Assembly (NCBI RefSeq): GCF_001424185.1
Contig: NZ_LMOM01000062.1
Coordinates: forward strand, 1 to 5,749
Direction of reading: 5' to 3'
DNA: 5,749 bases
Source: Deinococcus sp. Leaf326
GTDB lineage: Bacteria; Deinococcota; Deinococci; Deinococcales; Deinococcaceae
Numbering within the stretch: the stretch's first letter is position 1; every line of letters starts with the position of its first letter. The notes beneath the pieces were generated by a model. It saw nothing but the letters and a program-made list of their open reading frames with translations, had not been told where the DNA came from and did no database searches. Of this stretch, positions 1-5,400 are shown piece after piece. The translations under genes and the position numbers were made by a program.

Positions 1-19
1 GTCTGTGCTCCAGACTTTT
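1..19 (+). terminator. Weak terminator-like hairpin at window edge
   Basis: GTCTG (1-5) pairs with CAGAC (11-15) across a 5-nt loop and is followed by TTTT (16-19). This has the shape of a small Rho-independent terminator for a plus-strand gene ending left of the window. The visible stem is only 5 bp and may continue outside the window, so the call is tentative. Confidence 0.22.
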
Positions 20-99
20 CTCTGCTTTCCCATGGTGATCTCCAGTCTGCTCGTCCCTCGCATCACAAGGGTCAGGTTCTGGAAGTCATCTCTGGAGCA

Positions 100-432
100 T
101 TACCCCCCCAGCTGATCGCGAACCCATGGTTTGAGCTCTGGTTGATGCAAACCTAATCGGTTTGACAGGCTCTCCAAGAAGCAAGTGCAGGCTTCATTGG
201 CGACTGCTGTTGTGCCTTCAATCTGACATCGTTCGATCAGCGCGAAGATGGGTTGAAGTCGTTCCTCATCACCAGCACGTACCCAAGGATCGACGACATC
301 CAACAGCCGCATGAACAGCCAGGCTTCGCTTGGTGACCGTCCTTTTGATTTTCGTTCGTCATCTACTTCAAACTCTGGGATAAGTTGCAAGATCAAGAAC
401 TGCAGTTGTAGGGCGTCGATAACGGATGACAT
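100..432 (-). CDS. Hypothetical protein, 110 aa
   Basis: A complete minus-strand frame with an ATG at 432-430 and a TAA at 102-100. The product is a small, soluble, acidic and mostly helical protein with no signal peptide or membrane segment. A leucine-rich start (residues 6-18) is followed by an acidic/basic stretch, a SEAWLFMRLLD segment near residue 35, and a helix with FALIERC near residue 63 and CTCFLESL near residue 83. The pattern is reminiscent of small immunity-like or DUF7674-type proteins that occur alone in many bacteria, but this is only a resemblance and no function is assigned. No strong Shine-Dalgarno sequence precedes the ATG. Its upstream region is interrupted by the adjacent IS element, so its native promoter may have been displaced. 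Confidence 0.6.
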   Translation of the reverse strand: MSSVIDALQLQFLILQLIPEFEVDDERKSKGRSPSEAWLFMRLLDVVDPWVRAGDEERLQPIFALIERCQIEGTTAVANEACTCFLESLSNRLGLHQPELKPWVRDQLGG

Positions 433-455
433 CCACGTCAGTGTAGAGGCTAAAA

Positions 456-497
456 AACTCTTAACAGACGCACTTTAGGGCCTGTAGGCTAAGAGTT
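456..497 (-). repeat. Inverted repeat with T-run at the IS left flank
   Basis: AACTCTTA (456-463) is the exact reverse complement of TAAGAGTT (490-497), with 26 nt between them and a possible inner CAG/CTG pair. Read on the minus strand, the second arm is followed by more T residues (complement of A452-A455), which resembles an AT-rich terminator. It overlaps the proposed left end of the IS. It may stop transcription leaving the element towards the small hypothetical gene, or be chance. Confidence 0.3.
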
Positions 498-503
498 GAA
501 ATT

Positions 504-510
504 GAAGGAA
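504..510 (+). promoter_or_regulatory. Possible ribosome binding site of the IS transposase
   Basis: GAAGGAA lies 16 nt before the GTG at 527, longer than ideal. An in-frame TGA at 503-505 rules out a start further upstream, so GTG 527 is the best available start even with weak initiation. Low transposase expression is normal for IS elements. Confidence 0.3.
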
Positions 511-526
511 AAAGACGTATCTTTTT

Positions 527-1330
527 GTGCTGTGGCGCGAAGAAATCAGTGATGAACAATGGGAACGTCTTGAGCCGCTCTTGCCACCTCTGGTTGGTCT
601 GGGGCGTCCATATCTGGCACACCGACCTATTGTCAGTGGCATCATCTGGGTCTTGCGCACAGGTGCGCCATGGCGTGATGTTCCAGAGCGATTCGGGAAG
701 TGGACGACAGTGTCCAGTCGCTTTCGTCGCTGGACCGCGAAAGGTATTTGGCAGGCGGTCTGGGCAGCATTGCAGCACCAGGCTGACCTTTCAGGTCAGC
801 TTGACTGGTCGAAGCACTTCGTCGATGGCACCGTCATTCGAGCGCATCAATGCGCTGCTGGCGCCCGTGGAGGTCAGGAAGGCGAAGCCCTGGGGCGGTC
901 ACGGGGTGGGTTCAGTACCAAGATCCACCTGCGAGCCGAAGGGCAGGGAAAGCCCATGGCGTTCCTCCTGAGTGCTGGAGAACGGCACGAGTCAAAGTTT
1001 TTGGTTCCTCTTCTGGAAACTGGAGCTGTCGTCCGCGCGGGACGCGGACGTCCTAGGATTCGCCCGGATCGCTTGGTGGGCGATAAAGGGTACAGCTACA
1101 CCCCCATCCGGAAGTATCTGCACCGCCGAGGGATTCAAGTCACGATTCCCAGGCGAAAAGACCAGGGAGCTGACATCTACTTTGATGCTGCCCTTTACCG
1201 GGAACGAAACAAGGTTGAGCGCCTGGTCAATCGGTTCAAGCACTTTCGGCGAATCGCAACGCGGTATGACAAGCGAACGGTGAGTTATCAGGGTTGGTTG
1301 ACGATCGCTGCCATTCTGCTCTGGCTGTAG
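527..1330 (+). CDS. IS5-family DDE transposase
   Basis: An intact 267-residue transposase that catalyses cut-and-paste movement of the surrounding IS. The N-terminal part (about residues 5-80) is the DUF4096-type DNA-binding region, with the typical DEQWERLEPLLPP opening, a GAPWRD turn and the FRRW segment. The catalytic RNase H-like DDE domain follows. The first Asp lies in FVDGTVIRAH (about residue 99), the second in LVGDKGYS (about residue 188) and the Glu in RNKVERLVNRFK (about residue 232). The C-terminal YQGWLTIAAILLWL is typical of the family. It starts at GTG 527. No frameshift is needed, unlike two-frame IS427-type members, so the element may still be active. It converges on the GntR gene, with 50 bp between the stop codons. 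The exact IS5 subgroup cannot be fixed by eye. Confidence 0.95.
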   Translation: MLWREEISDEQWERLEPLLPPLVGLGRPYLAHRPIVSGIIWVLRTGAPWRDVPERFGKWTTVSSRFRRWTAKGIWQAVWAALQHQADLSGQLDWSKHFVDGTVIRAHQCAAGARGGQEGEALGRSRGGFSTKIHLRAEGQGKPMAFLLSAGERHESKFLVPLLETGAVVRAGRGRPRIRPDRLVGDKGYSYTPIRKYLHRRGIQVTIPRRKDQGADIYFDAALYRERNKVERLVNRFKHFRRIATRYDKRTVSYQGWLTIAAILLWL

Positions 1331-1380
1331 GGGCACAACCTCGCCAGTCTCTCTGCAAACCCTTTCAGTGACGACAAATA

Positions 1381-2046
1381 TCAGGACCACTGCCGCTGGA
1401 GTCGCTTCATGCTTTCCCGCCAGTTCTCCTGCAAGGCTTGCACCGCCTGCTCTGTATCGCCCGCGAGTAAGGCTTGACGGATGGCGCCGTGTTCATCCAG
1501 CGAAGCTTGGCCCGAAGACGCCGCATTGAAGTACGCCAGTTCAATGCGGTGGAGCTTGCGCTTTAACCCACTCAACGTCAGCTGAAGCTCTTCATTGCCT
1601 GATTTCGAAACCCAGACACTGTGGAAGGCAGTATCTGCATCCACGGCAGTCCGGGCGTCCCCTGCATGAAGTGCGTCCTGAAGCTGTACGTCCAGGTCGT
1701 GGAGCACCTCCAAGTCCTGCACGGTTAAGGCTGGGGCCGCGAGACGCAGGGCGAGGACTTCCAACGTCTCGACGACCGGGTAGAGCTCGGCGGCGTGCGC
1801 AGCACGCAACGGGGCCACGCGTGTCCAGCGGTTCAGGGCGGTCTCGACCAACCCTTCGTCTTCCAGGCGGCGCAGCGCTTCCCGGACTGGCGTACGGCTG
1901 ACTCCCAGTTGCTCGGCGATGTCCTGATCACGCAGGGCTTCTTCGGGCTGGAGGGTGCCGTTGATGATCCAGGCGCTGAGCTGGCTGTAGACCTCGTCTC
2001 GGGCGAGCGAGCGAACACGTTTGGGGGCAGTCGGTGGAATCGGCAT
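1381..2046 (-). CDS. GntR-family (FadR/FCD) transcriptional regulator
   Basis: A 221-residue repressor-type regulator, normal length for the FCD branch of GntR. The winged helix-turn-helix covers about residues 12-80. It shows the signature LGVSRTPVREALRRLEDEGL (47-66), whose second half carries the DNA-contacting helix. The all-helical FCD effector domain covers about 85-215, with the D138-x3-H142 metal-ligand pair and H186 in the DEHGAIRQAL segment. The C-terminal helix, where a further His is common, has Asn208 instead. The start was set at ATG 2046-2044. A longer open frame exists back to 2325 but would run antisense into the neighbouring hydrolase gene and has no family similarity. GGGG (complement of 2053-2056) lies 6 nt before the ATG. 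The gene is divergent from the M20-dpaL operon, so it very likely controls that operon and itself. The effector is unknown; an operon substrate or diaminopropionate is a reasonable guess. Confidence 0.93.
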   Translation of the reverse strand: MPIPPTAPKRVRSLARDEVYSQLSAWIINGTLQPEEALRDQDIAEQLGVSRTPVREALRRLEDEGLVETALNRWTRVAPLRAAHAAELYPVVETLEVLALRLAAPALTVQDLEVLHDLDVQLQDALHAGDARTAVDADTAFHSVWVSKSGNEELQLTLSGLKRKLHRIELAYFNAASSGQASLDEHGAIRQALLAGDTEQAVQALQENWRESMKRLQRQWS

Positions 2047-2056
2047 CCTTAACCCC

Positions 2057-2062
2057 AGTGTA
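2057..2062 (-). promoter_or_regulatory. Candidate -10 element of the gntR gene
   Basis: On the minus strand this reads TACACT, a TANNNT-type -10, ending 10 nt before the ATG, which would give a very short leader. No convincing -35 is seen, so regulation by the overlapping operator region is an inference. Confidence 0.35.
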
Positions 2063-2071
2063 GCTTTTCGG

Positions 2072-2089
2072 TATGTATCATGTAATATA
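2072..2089. promoter_or_regulatory. Candidate operator, CATG-centred imperfect palindrome
   Basis: The 18-bp stretch TATGTATCATGTAATATA is symmetric at 12 of 18 positions (TATnTnnCATGnnAnATA). It lies in the 48-bp gap between the divergent gntR and M20 genes. FCD-type GntR proteins bind short AT-rich palindromes in such gaps. The repeat overlaps the candidate -10 of the M20 operon, so bound repressor would block it. The site is inferred from symmetry and position only. Confidence 0.45.
2083..2088 (+). promoter_or_regulatory. Candidate -10 of the M20-dpaL operon (leaderless type)
   Basis: TAATAT lies 6 nt before the GTG start at 2095, and no Shine-Dalgarno sequence precedes that start. A TANNNT box this close to a start codon is the hallmark of leaderless transcripts, which are common in Deinococcus. 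A clear -35 is not visible. Confidence 0.45.
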
Positions 2090-2094
2090 TCACT

Positions 2095-3228
2095 GTGCCT
2101 GAGACCCTCACTGACCTGCTCGCGGCCCTCGTCCGCCTGGACTCTACCAACCCAGCCCTCGTGCCCGGCGGCGCTGGGGAGCAAGCCATTGCTCACTTCA
2201 TTGCCGACTGGCTCGCGGTCCACGACATCCCAGCTGAATTCGATGAGGCTGCGCCTGGCCGCTTCAGCGTGATCGCAACTGTGCGGGGCACAGGAGGTGG
2301 ATCCTCGCTGATCCTCAATGCCCACCTGGACACGGTCGGCACCGAGGGCATGTCCGCGCCTTTCGAACCGGTCGTGCGCGACGGCCGCATGTACGGACGC
2401 GGCACGTACGACATGAAAAGTGGTCTAGCTGCATGCCTCATGGCGCTCCTTGACGCGAAAGCAGCTCGCCTCCGTGGGGACGTCATCCTGACTGCTGTTG
2501 CCGATGAAGAGCACGCCAGCCTCGGCATGCAGTCGGTCCTCAGGCGCATCACCGCTGACGCCGCGATCGTCACCGAGCCGACCGAGCTGTGCGTGTCTGT
2601 GGCGCATAAAGGCTTTACCTGGCATGAGATCACCACCTCTGGCCGCGCGGCCCACGGCTCCCGGCCTGATCTGGGCGTGGACGCCATCGCGCACATGGGC
2701 CGGGTGCTCGGGCAACTCGAAGCGCTGGGCCAGGAGCTCACCACCCGCACACCCCATCCTCTGCTCGGGCACGGCAGTGTGCATGCCTCGCTGATCAGCG
2801 GCGGCCAAGAGCTGTCGAGTTACCCCGAACGCTGCATCCTGCAAGTGGAACGGCGCACGCTCCCCGGCGAAACCCCTGAAGCGGCCACGCAGGAGATCGA
2901 GGCGCTGCTCAAGAACCTAGCCGCTGACCCGACCTTCCGTGTCGAACACCACCTCACCCTGGCCCGTGATCCTTTTGGCATCGCGCAGGACGCCCCCATT
3001 GTTCAAACCCTTCAGGCCGCAGCGACGGCTGTGCTCGGCGCCTCACCTGCGGTGATCGGCCAGACCTTCTGGATGGATTCCGCCTTTCTGGCTGCAGCTG
3101 GCATTCCTACAGTCGTGTTCGGTCCCCGGGGTGCTGGCGCCCACGCAACGGAAGAGTGGGTTGACCTCTCTTCCCTCCAGCAGTGCCACCAGATCCTCAC
3201 CGCCACCCTCCGCGCGTTCTGCGCCTGA
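2095..3228 (+). CDS. M20-family metallohydrolase (ArgE/DapE type)
   Basis: A 377-residue cytoplasmic zinc/cobalt-dependent hydrolase that cleaves an amide bond, probably of an N-acyl amino acid or small peptide. All co-catalytic metal-site residues of the family are present. These are H77 in NAHLDTV with catalytic D79, bridging D106 in GRGTYDMKSG, the general base/ligand pair E138-E139 in ADEEHA, E161 in VTEPTE, and H350 in GAGAHATEEW. The lid/dimerisation domain spans about 170-290, with the usual GRAAHGSRP motif near 183-191. Length is normal. The GTG start is chosen because the family N-terminus (LTDLLAALVRLDSTNP) begins right there. It has no Shine-Dalgarno but has a close -10, so it is probably read as a leaderless message. 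It is the first gene of the operon, 14 bp before dpaL. In enterobacteria an M20 enzyme (YgeY) also sits beside the dpaL homologue. A deacylase that supplies diaminopropionate to DpaL is therefore a good hypothesis, but the substrate cannot be read from the sequence. Confidence 0.93.
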   Translation: MPETLTDLLAALVRLDSTNPALVPGGAGEQAIAHFIADWLAVHDIPAEFDEAAPGRFSVIATVRGTGGGSSLILNAHLDTVGTEGMSAPFEPVVRDGRMYGRGTYDMKSGLAACLMALLDAKAARLRGDVILTAVADEEHASLGMQSVLRRITADAAIVTEPTELCVSVAHKGFTWHEITTSGRAAHGSRPDLGVDAIAHMGRVLGQLEALGQELTTRTPHPLLGHGSVHASLISGGQELSSYPERCILQVERRTLPGETPEAATQEIEALLKNLAADPTFRVEHHLTLARDPFGIAQDAPIVQTLQAAATAVLGASPAVIGQTFWMDSAFLAAAGIPTVVFGPRGAGAHATEEWVDLSSLQQCHQILTATLRAFCA

Positions 3229-3229
3229 T

Positions 3230-3234
3230 AGGAG
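3230..3234 (+). promoter_or_regulatory. Ribosome binding site of dpaL
   Basis: AGGAG ends 8 nt before ATG 3243 and just after the M20 stop codon. It decides the start against an open frame that extends back to 3183 inside the M20 gene. Confidence 0.75.
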
Positions 3235-3242
3235 TTCATACC

Positions 3243-4400
3243 ATGACCACTGACCTTTCACGCACATACGTCAAGCCAGGCCTTCCGATGACCGTTAACA
3301 CCGTGCCGGACCCCACCCTCCTGGCCTTCCACCAGCGGCTCCCGGGATACGCCCCTACGCCCCTCATGCATGCCCCCCATCTGGCCGCCGCCCTGGGGGT
3401 GCGCGAGGCCTGGGTCAAGAATGAAGCGGACCGGCTGGGCCTCCCGGCCTATAAGATCCTCGGAGCGTCCTGGGCGGTCTACCGCGAACTGGACACCCTG
3501 TATGGACCCTTCGCGCCGTGGACGACCTTGGAGGAGCTGGCCATTCAGCTTCAACCGCACCTTCCCGTCACACTGGTCACCGCCACCGACGGCAACCATG
3601 GCCGCGCCGTGGCACGGATGGCCCGGTGGTTGGGGCTGGAAGCGCATATTCTGGTCCCCGAGGACATGGTCGCTGCCCGGATTCAGGCCATTGAGGGAGA
3701 AGGCGCGAAGGTCGACGTCGTGCATGGCACCTACGATGAAGCGGTGGCGGCGGCGGCCCGGCTGGCCGATCAACAGCATCTGGTCATCAGTGACACGGCC
3801 TGGGAGGGATACGAGCGCGTGCCAGGCTGGGTGGTCGAAGGCTACGGCACTATTTTTCAGGAGATCGATCAGCAACTCGCGGACCAAGGTGGCTCGCAGC
3901 CAACGGTGGTGGCTGCACAGATGGGCGTGGGCTCGCTGGCGATGGCCGTTGTGCAGCATTACCGTGCTCCTGACCGGGCGACGCAGGTGGTGGGCGTGGA
4001 ACCCCTCCGCGCGGCCTGCGTGCTGCAGTCCCTGGAAGCTGGAGAACTCACGGAGGTTCCTGGCCCGCACGCGTCCATCATGGCCGGGCTGAACTGCGGC
4101 AACACATCGCCCCTGGCATGGCCGTACCTCCAGGGCGGGTTGAGTGCGTCCGTGGCTATTTCCGATGCCCAGGCTGAAAACGCCATGCGACTGCTGGCCC
4201 AGGACGGGGTGGTATCCGGCGAAAGCGGCGCGGCTGGCGCTGGCGGCCTGCTGGCGTTATGCGGGGGCGAGGACGCTGAGGGCACTCGTACCCGCCTGGG
4301 TCTCACGCCTGAAAGCACGGTGCTGGTCATCTCGACGGAAGGGGCCACGGATCCTGAGGCGTATTCCCGCATCGTCCAGGAGGTCACAAACGATGCTTGA
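3243..4400 (+). CDS. dpaL: Diaminopropionate ammonia-lyase
   Basis: A 385-residue PLP enzyme of fold type II that converts 2,3-diaminopropionate to pyruvate and two ammonia. The PLP Schiff-base lysine is K71 in PAYKILGASW. The phosphate/substrate loop is TATDGNHG (113-120), whose D116 corresponds to the acidic residue implicated in handling the D-isomer in the E. coli enzyme. DTAWEGY (184-190) is the strongly diagnostic DpaL motif. A glycine loop QMGVGS (226-231), IMAGLNCG (279-286), SGESGAAGAGG (325-335) and the LVISTEGATDPE end (361-372) follow the family order. Length is close to the roughly 400 residues usual for DpaL/YgeX. The start is ATG 3243 behind a good AGGAG. It lies 14 bp after the M20 gene and overlaps the next gene by 8 bp, so the three are co-transcribed and the last pair is probably translationally coupled. 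No key residue is missing, so it should be active. Related threonine/serine dehydratases share the fold, but the DTAWEGY and IMAGLNCG motifs favour DpaL. Confidence 0.95.
   Translation: MTTDLSRTYVKPGLPMTVNTVPDPTLLAFHQRLPGYAPTPLMHAPHLAAALGVREAWVKNEADRLGLPAYKILGASWAVYRELDTLYGPFAPWTTLEELAIQLQPHLPVTLVTATDGNHGRAVARMARWLGLEAHILVPEDMVAARIQAIEGEGAKVDVVHGTYDEAVAAAARLADQQHLVISDTAWEGYERVPGWVVEGYGTIFQEIDQQLADQGGSQPTVVAAQMGVGSLAMAVVQHYRAPDRATQVVGVEPLRAACVLQSLEAGELTEVPGPHASIMAGLNCGNTSPLAWPYLQGGLSASVAISDAQAENAMRLLAQDGVVSGESGAAGAGGLLALCGGEDAEGTRTRLGLTPESTVLVISTEGATDPEAYSRIVQEVTNDA
4378..4383 (+). promoter_or_regulatory. Ribosome binding site of the truncated hydrolase gene
   Basis: A full AGGAGG lies 9 nt before ATG 4393, inside the end of dpaL. 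It fixes the start of the third gene and shows that this was a real, efficiently translated gene before truncation. Confidence 0.8.
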
Positions 4401-4770
4401 CCCGCACCGCACCCTGGCCGAACTGCAAGAACTTCGGCGGCGGACGAGCAATGAGTTGGGCGCCCAGCGGGTCGCCTACACTCCTCCCTGGCATGCGGCG
4501 CGGGCCTTTCTCAACGAGCAACTGGCGGACCTGCCGGTCACTGCGGAGACTGATCCTGCCGGCAACCTTTGGGTAACCCTACCCGGGGTCTCCAAACAGG
4601 AGTTGTGGATTGGAGGTCACCTGGACAGCGTGCCAAACGGCGGCTGGCTGGACGGCTGCCTGAACGTGTTTGCGGGCCTTGAAGTGCTGAGGCGCGTCAA
4701 CACCCAGTACGCGGGTCGCCCGCCGGTAACCGTGCGGCTGGTCGACTGGGCGGACGAGTTTGAGGCCTAG
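4393..4770 (+). pseudogene. Truncated M20 hydrolase, N-carbamoyl-amino-acid hydrolase/allantoate amidohydrolase-like
   Basis: Only the first 125 residues of an enzyme that is normally about 400 long. The N-terminal part (residues 1-60) matches the HyuC/AllC group in style. It shows a helical LAELQELRRRTSNELGAQRV start and a conserved DPAGNLW near residue 54. The first metal motif GGHLDSVPNGG (H76, D78) and the bridging Asp in WLDGCLNVFAG (D87) follow. The last recognisable motif is VDWADE (D121, E122), where intact relatives continue with a second Glu and an ARFG-type segment. Instead the frame reads FEA and stops at TAG 4768-4770. The rest of the catalytic domain, including the remaining metal ligands, and the whole dimerisation domain are gone, so no activity is expected. 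The break is at about 4755-4760. It was the third operon gene, overlapping dpaL by 8 bp, and presumably removed a carbamoyl or amide group from a related substrate. Confidence 0.85.
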
Positions 4771-4968
4771 GAGCCTGCTCAACCGGCCCTGGTTGATGCC
4801 AGCGGGCCCAGGACACGAATAACAGCATTGGGATCGCTGCAAAGTTCTAGCATTGACCTTTCGTCCTATTGATACCTGCTTAAATCGGTCACACCTTGCC
4901 GCACCAGAGCAGTCGGGTAGGACGCTGAATGCGCCGAACACCTTCCCCTTGACTTGTTCCCAACTTAG

Positions 4969-5319
4969 TCAGAAGTTGCACCTCGCATAGGACAATGAAT
5001 AACCATGCTGGCCGAGAAATTCTGCGTTTTTCGTGAAGAGTTGTAGCAGGCGATTGAGGTAGAGCTCCGGCTGAAAAGCGAGCAGCGCACGTCGTGCGCT
5101 GCTCGCCAGCGTTTGGCCCAGTTGTGCGTCCAACAGGGTCAGCGTCCAGGCGACGAAGACCAAGAGCAGCCGCCGGTCCAGTCCCCACGCGGTCCGCAGG
5201 GCAAATGTGACTTCGATACTCCCAGGCTCTTGCGTCTGGGAATGCTTTTTCTGTCTTATGCAACTGCCACTTGAGTAAGTCGTTGCTGCAATTTGACAGT
5301 GAGACCGAATGGGAGTGTC
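4969..5319 (-). pseudogene. Possible remnant of a transposase C-terminus
   Basis: A minus-strand frame open from 5319 to TGA 4971-4969, without a usable start near its beginning. The first about 35 codons look random. From about 5250 the translation becomes protein-like: SIEVTFALRTAWGLDRRLLL, then a hydrophobic LLLVFVAWTLTLLDAQLG helix, then LLAFQPELYLNRLLQLF, ending in RCNF. A charged WGL-x-R segment followed by a hydrophobic helix is the usual shape near the C-terminus of IS4-like DDE transposases. This is a shape resemblance, not an identification. A TTG at 5163 could start a 64-residue product, but expression is unlikely. If it is a transposase tail, the N-terminal part with most catalytic residues has been lost. 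Confidence 0.35.
5078..5106. repeat. Perfect 13-bp hairpin with 3-nt loop
   Basis: GCGAGCAGCGCAC (5078-5090) and its exact reverse complement GTGCGCTGCTCGC (5094-5106) flank the loop GTC. The stem is GC-rich and without mismatch. No T-run follows on either strand, so it is not a standard Rho-independent terminator. It lies inside the decayed transposase-like frame, encoding a SSARRALLA stretch there. Confidence 0.8.
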
Positions 5320-5400
5320 CTATCTACTTTGACTACTAAATCGATAACAGCCGATTCAGAACTGCCTATATGATCTGCGCGGAAAGGGAAACGAGTCATG

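Larger units (their letters stand above)
477..1363 (+). mobile_element. IS5-family insertion sequence (ends approximate)
   Basis: About 887 bp, the usual size for single-ORF IS5-family elements, built around one intact transposase gene. AGGGCCTGTAG (477-487) and the reverse complement of CTGCAAACCCT (1353-1363), AGGGTTTGCAG, match at 8 of 11 positions, and all three differences are transitions. They sit about 40 bp before and 25 bp after the transposase frame, where IS5-type terminal repeats are expected. No convincing target duplication is visible: TTTA lies left of G478 and TTTC lies right of C1362, 3 of 4 matching. The ends are therefore a proposal; the presence of an IS5-type element is secure. 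Confidence 0.5.
4771..5400. other. Gene-free scar region between two broken genes
   Basis: About 630 bp with no intact gene. Its left border is the truncated hydrolase and its right border the end of the frameshifted GGDEF gene. It contains a short interrupted palindrome TCAACC/GGTTGA (4779-4784 and 4791-4796), a decayed minus-strand frame (4969-5319) that may be a transposase tail, and a perfect hairpin (5078-5106). Stop codons are frequent and codon use is irregular outside the decayed frame. It looks like the remains of one or more insertion and deletion events. Confidence 0.6.

Noticed and set aside
446..1342. Alternative IS ends GAGGCT (446) and reverse-complement GAGGTT (1342)
   Set aside because: Matching stops after six positions and the flanking dinucleotides differ (TA versus GC), so it is weaker than the 477/1363 pair.
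2047..2325. Longer version of the GntR protein starting at 2325
   Set aside because: The extra 93 residues run antisense through the start of the M20 gene and have no GntR-like content; ATG 2046 gives the normal family length.
3183..3242. Upstream start for DpaL inside the M20 gene
   Set aside because: The extra 20 residues are unlike the family, overlap the M20 C-terminus, and ATG 3243 has a good AGGAG.
3258..4070. Long minus-strand open frame opposite dpaL
   Set aside because: It is a mirror of GC-rich codons in a clearly coding gene, with no recognisable motifs.
3370..4092. Plus-strand 240-codon frame within dpaL
   Set aside because: Composition is dominated by Trp, Arg and Pro, typical of an out-of-frame shadow of a GC-rich gene.
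4779..4796. TCAACC/GGTTGA short palindrome as a terminator or IS end
   Set aside because: A 6-bp stem without a T-run; GAGCCTGCTCAA beside it looks faintly like an IS end but no partner repeat was found.
5293..5323. Perfect TTGACA with a possible -10 (TCCTAT) on the plus strand
   Set aside because: The spacer would be 19 bp, the -10 is poor, and no plus-strand gene follows; probably chance in a decayed region.
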